Origin: UMGS1649 sp045651205
GTDB lineage: Bacteria > Bacillota > Clostridia > TANB77 > CAG-465
NCBI GenBank assembly: GCA_045651205.1
Contig: JAZRSA010000020.1
Coordinates: 1 to 64,000 of the forward strand
Length of the DNA: 64,000 nt
Direction: 5' to 3'
A program made the translations under genes and the position numbers. The notes under the pieces are model-generated. The model saw nothing but the letters and a program-made list of their open reading frames with translations. It searched no databases and was not told where the DNA came from. This document shows positions 25,202 through 33,754 of this stretch, in pieces; position 1 is the first letter of the stretch; each line of letters opens with the position of its first letter.

Positions 25202-26344
25202 ATGAAAAAATCTTTTGTGAATATATGGTTTTTAATAATAGTAGTGGTTGCATGTGGATTCCTTGTGAAGAACATAATAGATAGATTTCATGTGGATGAA
25301 GATTTATTGAAATCCGAAGAATATACTTCGTTATATTATTACAACCAGTTAACAGATGAGCAAAAATTTCAATACGTAAAAATAGATCAAGAAATACAAA
25401 AACTAACTAGAGACATACATTTTGGGTTTGTTAAAAATTCTGCAATTAAGTCTGATGTTACAGTTGTATTAGCGGCGATATATAATGATAGACCTGAATA
25501 TTATTATCTACCACAAGATTATAATGTAAAAAGTATAAAATTAGGGCCTATTGAATATACAATTTTAAAATTGAATTATACAGTAGATACTAAAAAAGAA
25601 AGAGAAAAGATGAATCTTGAACTTAATCAAATGGTAGAGCAAATAACATATGAAGTTCTTCATGATAAAATGACAGATTATGAAAAAGAGCTTGCTTTAC
25701 ACGATGCTTTAGTTAAGAGAGTAAATTATTATACATTTAAGGATATTAAAGAAATACCTATATCAAAACATACTGCTTATGAAGCGTTAATAAAAGGTTC
25801 GGCGGTTTGCGATGGTATAGCAAAAGCTTATCAATTACTATTAGAAAAAGCAGGAATTGAATCTATAATGGTTACAGGTAAAATAGGCGAAGTTGCACAT
25901 GCTTGGAATATAGTTAAAATTGATGACGAATATTATCATGTAGATCCAACATCGGATACTATAGAGATAGAGAATAAAAAACAAGTAATGCATAGATATT
26001 TTAACTTGTCAGATAAAGAATTAAAAAAGACACATGCGTTAGATAAAGAATTTAAAATTGTAGCGTGTGAAGGAACAAAGTATAATTATTATACATATAA
26101 CAATTATGAAGTAAAATATACTGAGAGCTTAAGAAGTAAATTAGTAAAGATAATAAATAAACAACTGGGCGCTGGTATTGTTGAATTTAGATTAGATAAA
26201 TTATATTCAACACAAACGTTATTAGAAGAATTATACTATATTAATTTCAATAAGTGGGAAGATACTAATCAAACAAGTGTAGGATATCATAAAATAGATG
26301 ATATATACGTGTTTGAAAATAAGAATACTAAAAGAGTTAGTTAA
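25202..26344 (+). CDS. Membrane-anchored transglutaminase-like protein
   Basis: A 380-residue protein with an N-terminal signal anchor (FVNIWFLIIVVVACGFLV) and a transglutaminase core. The Cys lies near residue 203 (KGSAVCDGIAKAYQLLLEKAGI), the His in VAHAWNIV (about 234) and the Asp in YHVDPTSD (about 248). Bacterial members act as proteases, cross-linkers or peptide hydrolases outside the membrane. It is co-transcribed with the VanW/G5 gene upstream. The substrate is unknown. Confidence 0.88.
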   Translation: MKKSFVNIWFLIIVVVACGFLVKNIIDRFHVDEDLLKSEEYTSLYYYNQLTDEQKFQYVKIDQEIQKLTRDIHFGFVKNSAIKSDVTVVLAAIYNDRPEYYYLPQDYNVKSIKLGPIEYTILKLNYTVDTKKEREKMNLELNQMVEQITYEVLHDKMTDYEKELALHDALVKRVNYYTFKDIKEIPISKHTAYEALIKGSAVCDGIAKAYQLLLEKAGIESIMVTGKIGEVAHAWNIVKIDDEYYHVDPTSDTIEIENKKQVMHRYFNLSDKELKKTHALDKEFKIVACEGTKYNYYTYNNYEVKYTESLRSKLVKIINKQLGAGIVEFRLDKLYSTQTLLEELYYINFNKWEDTNQTSVGYHKIDDIYVFENKNTKRVS

Positions 26345-26360
26345 AATGAATAATTAAATA

Positions 26361-26366
26361 TATAAT
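26361..26366 (+). promoter_or_regulatory. Candidate -10 box directly before the gene at 26381
   Basis: TATAAT lies only 14 bp before the ATG, with a weak TTAGTT 18 bp upstream of it. If used, the mRNA would have a leader of about 8 nt and no ribosome binding site. Confidence 0.4.
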
Positions 26367-26380
26367 GCATAAAATTTAAT

Positions 26381-27028
26381 ATGAAACAGAACTTAAAAGG
26401 GTGGTCTGATGACCGCCCTTATTATATGATTTATCAAGATAAATATGCTTTAAAAAATATATATGCACAACTTAATATAGATCCCCCGGATGTTGGACTA
26501 GTATCGTATATTGGTACGAATACTAAAAGACAGACGAGGGATTATTCTGTTCATACAGAGCTGGGGAAAAGTAATGAACTAGGAAAAGGAAAAGAAAATA
26601 AGGATGGATATAAGGAAAAAAGAAAGGATAGAAGAGGCAAGATTGGAACTAGTTACATAGATGTTGGAGAATCTAGTATAATTAGAGAATATGCAAATAT
26701 TCAAGATATAAAAGAAATGAATAATATGTTGTTTTATAGAAAAATATTGCGTGGAATAATAAAGTATTGTAATGAACAAGATAAACACCCCATTTGTTAT
26801 ATACATTCTACTATTGAACTTTATGAAGATTTTGTAGTGGATAATAAGAGTGAAGATGTGTTTGTAAAAATGAAAGGCGATTGTGTTTGGTTAAAAAGAA
26901 GTAATATGGAAACCAGTGAATTAAATATGGCTAAAATTATGGGTGAGGTTTGTTTAGTTGGATATGTTATCGAAGAAGCAAATGAAAATAGACCAAGGAT
27001 AATAAAAGCTTTAGTCATATATACATAA
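26381..27028 (+). CDS. Hypothetical protein, start uncertain
   Basis: A 215-residue protein I do not recognise. A central basic, low-complexity stretch (KGKENKDGYKEKRKDRRGK) separates an N-terminal part (MIYQDKYALKNIYAQL) from a C-terminal domain (YIHSTIELYEDF, VCLVGYVIEEAN). Neither ATG 26381 nor the in-frame ATG 26426 has a ribosome binding site. A strong hairpin, AAGGGTGGTC / GACCGCCCTT (26397-26420), lies within the first codons and may instead be the terminator of the transglutaminase operon, in which case translation would start at 26426. No membrane segment. Confidence 0.6.
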   Translation: MKQNLKGWSDDRPYYMIYQDKYALKNIYAQLNIDPPDVGLVSYIGTNTKRQTRDYSVHTELGKSNELGKGKENKDGYKEKRKDRRGKIGTSYIDVGESSIIREYANIQDIKEMNNMLFYRKILRGIIKYCNEQDKHPICYIHSTIELYEDFVVDNKSEDVFVKMKGDCVWLKRSNMETSELNMAKIMGEVCLVGYVIEEANENRPRIIKALVIYT

Positions 27029-27032
27029 ATAT

Positions 27033-27060
27033 TTACATTAATAAGCTAGAATGGTATAAT
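27033..27060 (+). promoter_or_regulatory. Promoter of the murE-like gene
   Basis: TTACAT (27033-27038), 16-bp spacer with extended -10 TGG, TATAAT (27055-27060). Confidence 0.7.
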
Positions 27061-27079
27061 ACGACTAACGGAGGTTACT

Positions 27080-28552
27080 ATGACAGTAAAGGAGTTAATA
27101 AAATTATTAGAAAATAACGGTGGCGTTACAAAAACAGTGGTATATGAAAATACAAATAATGTAGAAGTTAAGGATATAACATACAATTCTAAAGCTGCTA
27201 CTAAAGATTCTGTGTTTTTTGTAAAAGGAGCCAACTTTAAAGTGGAATATATAGAAGATGCTATAAACAGGGGCGCGATTTTAGTTATAGCAGAGAAAGA
27301 ATATGACATACAAAACGCAGGACTTGTTGTTGTACCTGATATTAGACATGCAATGGTGGTTTGTGCTGAAGAATTCTTTAATAAAGCATATAACAAAATA
27401 AATATGGTTGGATTAACTGGAACAAAGGGTAAAACAACTACTGCAACATACATACATAATATATTAAATTTAGAAAAAGGAGAAAGAACAGCACTTTTAT
27501 CTACTATAGAAACATATACAGGTAAAAGATGTGAAGAATCTCACTTGTCTACACCAGAGGCTATAGAACTACAAAGGTATATAGCAGAAGCTGTAGAATC
27601 AGATTTAAGATATCTTGTAATGGAAGTATCATCTCAAGCAACTAAAACAGAAAGAATATTAAATACTAGTTATGATATAGGAATGTTTTTAAATATATCT
27701 GAAGATCATATAAGTCCAGCAGAGCATCCTAATTTTAATGATTATTTAAATTCTAAATTAGAGTTTTTGAAAAAGTGTAAAACAGTAATAGTTAACTACG
27801 AAACAGATTATCTAGAAGCTGTTTTGGATGCTGCTAAGGATGTTGAAAAATTAGTGACTTTTGGACCTGAAGAATTAAAAGATAAAGTGGATGTATATTA
27901 TACAAATATACATAGAGAAAACGAACAGCTTGTATTTGAACTTGTGGATAATGGGGATAAAACAACATTCAAAACTAGAATGATGGGAGATTTCAATGTT
28001 CAAAATGCAACTGCTGCAATTCTTACAGCAAGAGAATTAGAAGTTAAAGAAGAAAATATACTAAAAGGAATTGAAATGACCACTGTATCTGGAAGAATGA
28101 ATGTGTTTAAAGGAAATAATAAAACAGTTATAGTAGACTATGCGCATAACAAATTGAGCTTTGAGAAATTTTTCGAAGCAGTAAAAAAAGATTATCCAAA
28201 TTCAGAAATAGTTGCCTTGTTTGGTGCACCTGGGGGTAAAGCTTATGGTAGAAGACAAGCTATGTCTGAGGTTGCAAGTAAATATGCAAACAAGATATAT
28301 TTAACAGCAGATGATCCGCAATTTGAAGTAGTTAAAGATATATGTAATGAACTTGCTACATATATAACTGTACCATACGAGATAATAGAAGATAGAAAAC
28401 AAGCAATAGAGTATGCGTTTAATAATATGAAAGAAAACGGGGTATTATGCTTGCTTGCTAAAGGTGAAGATAGATACCAACAAGTAAGAGGAAAACTAGA
28501 AGACTATGAATCGGATGTGGATATTGCAAAAAATATAACAAAAGAAGGATAG
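27080..28552 (+). CDS. MurE-like UDP-MurNAc-tripeptide ligase
   Basis: A 490-residue Mur ligase: N-terminal UDP-binding domain (DSVFFVKGANFK), P-loop GLTGTKGKTTTATYI (about 115), MEVSSQATKTERI, LNISEDHISP, SGRMNV and IVDYAHNKLSFEKF. MurE adds the third stem-peptide residue. The specificity motif reads TADDPQFE rather than the DNPR of meso-diaminopimelate enzymes, so lysine or another diamino acid is possible. It lies apart from other mur genes with its own promoter (GGAGG ribosome binding site), so a MurE paralogue acting on another substrate cannot be excluded. Confidence 0.8.
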   Translation: MTVKELIKLLENNGGVTKTVVYENTNNVEVKDITYNSKAATKDSVFFVKGANFKVEYIEDAINRGAILVIAEKEYDIQNAGLVVVPDIRHAMVVCAEEFFNKAYNKINMVGLTGTKGKTTTATYIHNILNLEKGERTALLSTIETYTGKRCEESHLSTPEAIELQRYIAEAVESDLRYLVMEVSSQATKTERILNTSYDIGMFLNISEDHISPAEHPNFNDYLNSKLEFLKKCKTVIVNYETDYLEAVLDAAKDVEKLVTFGPEELKDKVDVYYTNIHRENEQLVFELVDNGDKTTFKTRMMGDFNVQNATAAILTARELEVKEENILKGIEMTTVSGRMNVFKGNNKTVIVDYAHNKLSFEKFFEAVKKDYPNSEIVALFGAPGGKAYGRRQAMSEVASKYANKIYLTADDPQFEVVKDICNELATYITVPYEIIEDRKQAIEYAFNNMKENGVLCLLAKGEDRYQQVRGKLEDYESDVDIAKNITKEG

Positions 28553-28559
28553 TGATAAA

Positions 28560-29564
28560 ATGAATAAAGATATTAAAACAAAAATTGGGTTATCACTTAT
28601 AATGCTAGCTCAAATGGCATTTCTTATAACGATATTATGTACTATTAAATCAGCTTTGGGCGATGTTAGAACGGATAATTTGGGATTTTCAATATTTATC
28701 ATGGTTATAATGTTTGCCGCATTGTTAGGGGATAAAATTAAATATACCAAGAAATATTTACTTGTAGGAAATGTGTTTTTGTTTTTGCTGATTCCAACCA
28801 TGTTTTTTAGAATAACAACAATACTAAATATATTGTTGCTAATATTTATAAAACAAGAGAAGAGAGAGAAAATCAATTTTAAAGAAGCGGCTAAACAACT
28901 ATCAATAGAGAACTATAATGTAAGAAAAAAAGACTGGGTATTAATTATAATACTTTTGGTAACGTATTTTGGACAAAATTTTATAAAAGAAGAGTGGCTA
29001 GAAATTTTATCTCCAATAATGTTAATAGTATTTACAATAGGATTGCATTTGCTGCTTATCATATTAGCAATAGCAGCGTTTTATAAAGAAATTAAAGAAG
29101 GAATAAAAATAATAGTAAAGAATTTCAGATTAACAGTTAGATATATGTTAAAACTATTTATAATAATGCTTATAGCAATGTCTGTAGCAACGTTGATATC
29201 TACGTCGATAACAAATAAAATGACATCTGTAAATCAACAAGCTATTGAAAGTCTACCGCTATATATAGCGGCTCCGCTTGCGGTGTTGTGGGCACCTTTT
29301 GTAGAAGAAGCAACATTTAGGGGTGCGTTTAAAAAAATAATAAAACATAAGTCGTTGTTTATAATAATATCAGGCTGTATATTTGGATATATGCATGCTA
29401 TAAATGAGGCATCGTTATTAATAGCGTTGGCTACATCGTTGCCTTATGCGATTATAGGTATGGTGTTTGCTTATTCATATGCAAAGACGAACAATTTGGC
29501 GATAAATATATTATTCCATTTGTTATATAACTCGCTTGCAGTACTAGTATCAACATTGAAATAA
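28560..29564 (+). CDS. CPBP family intramembrane protease
   Basis: A 334-residue polytopic protein with the CPBP/Abi motifs: motif 1 FVEEATFRGAF (EExxxR), motif 2 FGYMHAIN, motif 3 NILFHLLYN. These form the glutamyl/metal site of intramembrane proteases related to Rce1. About eight hydrophobic segments. It follows the murE-like gene by 7 nt and is co-transcribed. Possible roles are cleavage of membrane peptides or bacteriocin immunity; the substrate is unknown. Confidence 0.88.
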   Translation: MNKDIKTKIGLSLIMLAQMAFLITILCTIKSALGDVRTDNLGFSIFIMVIMFAALLGDKIKYTKKYLLVGNVFLFLLIPTMFFRITTILNILLLIFIKQEKREKINFKEAAKQLSIENYNVRKKDWVLIIILLVTYFGQNFIKEEWLEILSPIMLIVFTIGLHLLLIILAIAAFYKEIKEGIKIIVKNFRLTVRYMLKLFIIMLIAMSVATLISTSITNKMTSVNQQAIESLPLYIAAPLAVLWAPFVEEATFRGAFKKIIKHKSLFIIISGCIFGYMHAINEASLLIALATSLPYAIIGMVFAYSYAKTNNLAINILFHLLYNSLAVLVSTLK

Positions 29565-29579
29565 TTTAAAAATAAAATA

Positions 29580-29619
29580 AAAAGAATAAAAGTAGAGTAA
29601 AATCTAGTTTTATTCTTTT
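29580..29619 (+). terminator. Terminator after the CPBP protease gene
   Basis: Stem AAAGAATAAAA / TTTTATTCTTT with a 16-nt loop and a trailing T-run; AT-rich. Confidence 0.65.
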
Positions 29620-29647
29620 GTATATATAGCAAAATAACTAACGCTAC

Positions 29648-29676
29648 TTGACATAATCTTAAACTTGCGTTAAAAT
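29648..29676 (+). promoter_or_regulatory. typA promoter
   Basis: TTGACA (29648-29653), 17-bp spacer, TAAAAT (29671-29676). Confidence 0.8.
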
Positions 29677-29710
29677 ATTTAATTAGAGTTTTAATGAAAG
29701 AAGGAAATTT

Positions 29711-31522
29711 ATGAAAAATATAAGAAACGTTGCTATTATAGCTCACGTTGATCATGGTAAAACAACGTTAGTAGATAGCTTATTACATCAAAGTGGAATA
29801 TTTAGAGATAACGAAGTAGTATCTGAAAGAGTAATGGACTCTGGAGATATAGAAAAAGAAAGAGGAATAACAATCTTATCTAAAAACACATCAGTTATGC
29901 ATGATGGAGTAAAAATTAACATAGTAGATACTCCAGGACACGCAGATTTCGGTGGAGAAGTTGAACGTGTACTTAAAATGGTTGATGGTGTACTTTTAGT
30001 TGTTGATGCATTCGATGGACCAATGCCACAAACAAGATTTGTTTTAAGTAAAGCATTATCTTTAAACATTATGCCTATCGTTGTAATAAACAAAATAGAT
30101 AGACCTGGTGCAAGACCAACAGAAGTTTTAGATGAAGTATTAGAACTATTTATGGATCTTAATGCAAACGACGATCAATTAAACTTCCCAGTAGTTTATG
30201 CTTCTGGTAAGAGTGGATTTGCAAGATATAATGTTGAAGACACAAACGACAATATGGTACCAATATTTGAAACAATAATAAAATATGTTCCAGAACCAAC
30301 TGGAAGCAAAGATGAACCATTACAATTATTAGTATCTAATATAGACTATGATGACTATACAGGAAGAATTGGTGTAGGCAGAATTGAACGTGGTGTAATT
30401 CATGCTGGTGAACAAGTTGCGTTATGTAAAAAAGATGGAAGCATCCAAAATGTTAAAATAGGTAAAGTATATACATATATGGGACTTAAGAGAACAGAAG
30501 TTGAATCTGCAGAATGTGGAGAAATAGTTTCAGTAACAGGTGTTACAGGAATAAACATTGGTGAAACAATAGCTGATGTAAATAACCCAGAAGCAGTTCC
30601 TTTTGTAGATATAGATGAACCTACAGTTTGTATGACATTTAGCGTAAACAATGGACCTTTTGCAGGTAAAGAAGGTAAATATATTACTTCTAGACACATT
30701 AGAGATAGATTATTCAAAGAAGTTGAAACAAATGTATCTTTAAGAGTAGAAGAAACAGATACTCCGGATTCATTCAAAGTATATGGTCGTGGAGAATTAC
30801 ACCTTTCAATACTTATTGAAAATATGAGAAGAGAAGGATTTGAATTATTAGTTTCTAAACCAACAGCTATTAGCAAAATAATAGATGGTGTAAAATGTGA
30901 ACCTATGGAACAAGCAACAATAGACGTACCAGATGAATACGTTGGTGTTGTAATGGAAAAAATGGGTAACAGAAAAGGTGAAATGACTAATATGGGACCT
31001 TGCCCAACTCAAGTTGGATATACAAGATTAGAGTTCAAGATACCATCAAGAGGACTTATTGGTTACAGAAGTGAAATACTAACAGATACAAAAGGTCTTG
31101 GAGTATTAAATAGTATATTTGCTGGATTTGAACCAGATCGTGGAGAAGTTATAACAAGAACTCACGGAACAATTATAGCTTATGAACAAGGTAAATCTAC
31201 AACTTATGGATTATACAATGCACAAGAAAGAGCAACTTTATTTATTGGAGCTGGTACTGAAGTGTATATTGGTATGATAGTTGGAGAAAACTCAAGAAGT
31301 GAAGATATGATTGTTAACGTATGTAAAGAAAAACACTTAACAAATACAAGAGCTTCTGGTAGTGATGATGCATTAAAATTAACACCACACAAAGTACTTT
31401 CTCTAGAACAATCATTAGAATTTATTGAAGATGATGAGCTTGTAGAAATTACACCAGAAAATATTCGTCTAAGAAAGAAAATACTTGATCCAACAAAGAG
31501 ATTAAGAGGAATCACAACTTAG
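29711..31522 (+). CDS. typA: Ribosome-associated GTPase TypA/BipA
   Basis: A 603-residue translational GTPase. G1 is IAHVDHGKTTLVDSLL, G2 includes ERGITIL, G3 is DTPGHADFGGEV and G4 is NKIDRPGA. The remaining EF-G-like domains end in the BipA-specific C-terminal domain (KEKHLTNTRASGSDDALKL). It supports large-subunit assembly and stress or cold adaptation. Length fits the family. Transcribed alone, with an AAGGA ribosome binding site and a strong terminator. Confidence 0.97.
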   Translation: MKNIRNVAIIAHVDHGKTTLVDSLLHQSGIFRDNEVVSERVMDSGDIEKERGITILSKNTSVMHDGVKINIVDTPGHADFGGEVERVLKMVDGVLLVVDAFDGPMPQTRFVLSKALSLNIMPIVVINKIDRPGARPTEVLDEVLELFMDLNANDDQLNFPVVYASGKSGFARYNVEDTNDNMVPIFETIIKYVPEPTGSKDEPLQLLVSNIDYDDYTGRIGVGRIERGVIHAGEQVALCKKDGSIQNVKIGKVYTYMGLKRTEVESAECGEIVSVTGVTGINIGETIADVNNPEAVPFVDIDEPTVCMTFSVNNGPFAGKEGKYITSRHIRDRLFKEVETNVSLRVEETDTPDSFKVYGRGELHLSILIENMRREGFELLVSKPTAISKIIDGVKCEPMEQATIDVPDEYVGVVMEKMGNRKGEMTNMGPCPTQVGYTRLEFKIPSRGLIGYRSEILTDTKGLGVLNSIFAGFEPDRGEVITRTHGTIIAYEQGKSTTYGLYNAQERATLFIGAGTEVYIGMIVGENSRSEDMIVNVCKEKHLTNTRASGSDDALKLTPHKVLSLEQSLEFIEDDELVEITPENIRLRKKILDPTKRLRGITT

Positions 31523-31531
31523 TAAAATGAG

Positions 31532-31560
31532 AAACAGCGGCTAAATTAGCCGCTGTTTTT
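31532..31560. terminator. Bidirectional terminator
   Basis: Stem AAACAGCGGCTAA / TTAGCCGCTGTTT with T-runs. It serves typA and the convergent orphan gene. Confidence 0.88.
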
Positions 31561-31581
31561 GTGTAACTTAGAAGTTTGCTT

Positions 31582-31926
31582 TTATACAAAAATCCAAGTG
31601 CGAAGTTTCGACGTATCGTTTGCAGGTGCAATGGATATGCGAAGTGGTTCGGGGGTGCTGCATGAAACTCGAATCATCTCGGCAACTAAAGAACCTTTTA
31701 AAATTCCGCGGAACGGATGGGGTTTGGTTGTGTACTCGATGATGAGTTTGTATTTTGCGTTGGAATTTACTATTCCGCCGCCGATAGAATCTCGGATCAT
31801 TTCGACCCAAGCACCTTTTTGGTATTCGGGGTTACCCGAACACTTGGTTGGATCAAATACGGTTACCCGTACATTGAAGTCTCCTTCGCGAAGAAGTTTG
31901 GTGATTGCACAATTTCTAGTTAGCAT
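31582..31926 (-). CDS. Orphan hypothetical protein of foreign composition
   Basis: A 114-residue soluble protein that I do not recognise, with no signal peptide and predicted mixed alpha/beta content (VRVTVFDPTKC, KYKLIIEYTTKPHPFRG). Codons such as CGG/CGA/CGC Arg, GTA/GTC and ATC contrast with the AGA/ATA-dominated neighbours. AGGAGG precedes the ATG by 8 nt. It is monocistronic with a near-consensus promoter, a hairpin at the predicted 5' end and a terminator shared with typA, the same layout as the orphan at 5936. Confidence 0.7.
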   Translation of the reverse strand: MLTRNCAITKLLREGDFNVRVTVFDPTKCSGNPEYQKGAWVEMIRDSIGGGIVNSNAKYKLIIEYTTKPHPFRGILKGSLVAEMIRVSCSTPEPLRISIAPANDTSKLRTWIFV

Positions 31927-31955
31927 GTGCGTTACCTCCTATAAATTATTAATAG

Positions 31956-31978
31956 ATTAGGCTCGATGTGAACCTAAT
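31956..31978 (-). promoter_or_regulatory. Hairpin at the predicted transcript 5' end
   Basis: ATTAGG / CCTAAT with an 11-nt loop. It starts within 1 nt of the predicted transcription start (about 31977), so it would be a 5'-terminal stem-loop or an operator over +1. Confidence 0.5.
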
Positions 31979-31983
31979 GTTAA

Positions 31984-32012
31984 TTATAACACGTTTGGCA
32001 TAAAAAGTCAAT
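31984..32012 (-). promoter_or_regulatory. Promoter of the orphan gene at 31582
   Basis: Minus strand TTGACT (32007-32012), 17-bp spacer, TATAAT (31984-31989). Divergent from the GNAT promoter. Confidence 0.85.
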
Positions 32013-32039
32013 CTAAGGGCAAAATAGTAAACATAACTA

Positions 32040-32067
32040 TTGAAAAATATAAATCTTGTGATATAAT
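32040..32067 (+). promoter_or_regulatory. Promoter of the GNAT gene
   Basis: TTGAAA (32040-32045), 16-bp spacer with extended -10 TG, TATAAT (32062-32067). Confidence 0.7.
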
Positions 32068-32098
32068 CTATTTATCCAAAAATAAAGGAGATGTATGT

Positions 32099-32566
32099 AT
32101 GATTATACGGACAAGGCGGCTTGTATTAAGGCCGTTTGAAACAGCAGATGTAACATGGTACTACGATGTAATTAAGAATACGGATATGATAACAAGACTT
32201 AAAAGTCTTGAGGCGAAGGATGAAAGTGAAGCAAAAGAGCATATTGCTATTTTTGCTAATGGGGACTTCAAGAATGATTTTTACTGTGTCATAACAGATA
32301 AGAAGAAAAACGTTATGGGTCTCATTATTGCAGTAAGACTTACGCGGATGACGATGGATGTTTCTTATTTCTTGAAGGAGGAATATCGTCATAACGGATA
32401 TATGCAAGAGGCGCTCGCTGCAGTAGTCGAAGCAATCCGTGATGAGAATCCTTTGGCGAGAATAAGACTTGAAATTGAAAAAGATAATATTCCGTCTCTT
32501 AATATCGCTAAAAGAATGTCTGCAATAATGCAGGATAATGGCGATAAATTCATGTGTTACATCTAA
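32099..32566 (+). CDS. GNAT family N-acetyltransferase
   Basis: A 155-residue acetyltransferase of the RimJ/RimL type. The N-terminus IIRTRRLVLRPFETADV is the family signature, followed by VMGLIIAVR and the acetyl-CoA region EEYRHNGYMQEAL (a variant of RxxGxG/A), with a late IRLEIEKDNIPSLNIAKR. The substrate is unknown. The codon set is richer in G+C than its neighbours. It has its own promoter, a GGAG ribosome binding site and a terminator. The C-terminus is a little shorter than usual. Confidence 0.88.
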   Translation: MIIRTRRLVLRPFETADVTWYYDVIKNTDMITRLKSLEAKDESEAKEHIAIFANGDFKNDFYCVITDKKKNVMGLIIAVRLTRMTMDVSYFLKEEYRHNGYMQEALAAVVEAIRDENPLARIRLEIEKDNIPSLNIAKRMSAIMQDNGDKFMCYI

Positions 32567-32573
32567 AAAAATA

Positions 32574-32606
32574 GGGCTTCTGATATAAATATCAGGAGTC
32601 CTTTTG
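32574..32606 (+). terminator. Terminator after the GNAT gene
   Basis: Stem GGGCTTCTGATA / TATCAGGAGTCC (with G-T pairs), followed by TTTTG. Confidence 0.75.
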
Positions 32607-32668
32607 TTTATGTAAACATCAATGCTTAAAAAGTATTATAGTTTTGTAACAAAAATGTAATAAAAATG

Positions 32669-32697
32669 TTGACTAAAAAGCCACTAAATGATATAAT
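32669..32697 (+). promoter_or_regulatory. str operon promoter
   Basis: TTGACT (32669-32674), 17-bp spacer with extended -10 TG, TATAAT (32692-32697). The leader to rpsL is about 57 nt. Confidence 0.85.
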
Positions 32698-32760
32698 GAT
32701 TAAGCGTATTTGTGGATTTTGTAATTCACGTATGAGATATTAACAAGGAGGTGAAGTCAA

Positions 32761-33174
32761 GTGCCAACATTTGCGCAATTAGTAAGAAAAGGAAGACATG
32801 ATAAAACTACTAAATCTAAATCACCAGCTCTTCAAAGAGGATTAAACTCTAGAAAGAAGAAAGTAACTCAAGTTTCTTCTCCACAAAAGAGAGGTGTTTG
32901 TACAGTAGTTAAAACACAAACTCCTAAAAAGCCTAACTCAGCGTTAAGAAAAGTAGCCAGAGTTAAACTTACAAATGGTATGGAAGTTTCTGCATACATT
33001 CCAGGAATCGGACATAACCTACAAGAACACAGCGTTGTTCTAATTAGAGGAGGAAGAGTAAAAGATCTTCCAGGTGTTAGATATCACATAGTTAGAGGTG
33101 TACTAGATACAGCTGGTGTAGCTGGTAGAGTACAAGCTAAATCTAAATATGGAGCAAAGAGAGCAAAAAAATAA
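32761..33174 (+). CDS. rpsL: 30S ribosomal protein S12
   Basis: 137 residues, starting with GTG preceded by AAGGAGGTG. Signature stretches TPKKPNSALRKVARV and PGIGHNLQEHSVVLIRGGRVKDLPGVRYHI are intact, including the Lys of TPKKPNSA (streptomycin site) in the sensitive form. S12 sits at the decoding centre. First gene of the str operon. Confidence 0.98.
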   Translation: MPTFAQLVRKGRHDKTTKSKSPALQRGLNSRKKKVTQVSSPQKRGVCTVVKTQTPKKPNSALRKVARVKLTNGMEVSAYIPGIGHNLQEHSVVLIRGGRVKDLPGVRYHIVRGVLDTAGVAGRVQAKSKYGAKRAKK

Positions 33175-33262
33175 TCTAACATAATTGGTGCTTGATTTTA
33201 AAAATATAAGCACTGACAAAATTAACAATTTTGAGTACCGTAAAAAGAAGGAGGGAAGGAAA
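33175..33262 (+). promoter_or_regulatory. rpsL-rpsG intercistronic region with two hairpins
   Basis: GTGCTT / AAGCAC (33188-33213) and AAAATT / AATTTT (33218-33232) lie between S12 and S7. In E. coli the equivalent region is where S7 represses its own operon. Whether the same holds here is inference. Confidence 0.4.
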
Positions 33263-33733
33263 GTGCCAAGAAAAGGACATTTAGTTAAAAGAGAAGTTAT
33301 GCCAGACCCAATATATGGTTCTAAAGTAGTTGCAAAACTAATAAACAAAGTTATGTGGGATGGTAAGAAAACTGTTGCTGAAAAAATCGTATACGGAGCG
33401 TTTGATATAGTTGCTGAAAAAACTGGAAAAAATGCATTAGAAGTATTCGAAGAAGCAATGGAAGCAGTTATGCCAGTTCTTGAAGTTAAAGCAAGACGTG
33501 TTGGTGGTGCTACATACCAAGTGCCTATCGAAATTAGAGCAGATAGAAGACAAAGTCTAGGAATTAGATGGTTAGTAGAATACGCTAGAAAGAGAAATGA
33601 ATACGGAATGGATGAAAAACTAGCAGCAGAAATGTTAGATGCATTAAACTCACAAGGTGGAGCATTTAAGAAAAAAGAAGATACTCATCGTATGGCAGAA
33701 GCAAACAAAGCATTTGCTCACTACAGATGGTAA
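33263..33733 (+). CDS. rpsG: 30S ribosomal protein S7
   Basis: 156 residues, the normal length, starting at GTG 33263 (PRKGHLVKREVMPDPIYGS), which has GGAGGG 7 nt upstream. A longer frame from 33185 has no ribosome binding site. Conserved RRVGGATYQVPIEIR and LGIRWLVEYARKR are present. S7 initiates 3'-domain assembly of 16S rRNA. Confidence 0.97.
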   Translation: MPRKGHLVKREVMPDPIYGSKVVAKLINKVMWDGKKTVAEKIVYGAFDIVAEKTGKNALEVFEEAMEAVMPVLEVKARRVGGATYQVPIEIRADRRQSLGIRWLVEYARKRNEYGMDEKLAAEMLDALNSQGGAFKKKEDTHRMAEANKAFAHYRW

Positions 33734-33754
33734 ACCAAGGATAGGAGGAAGTTT

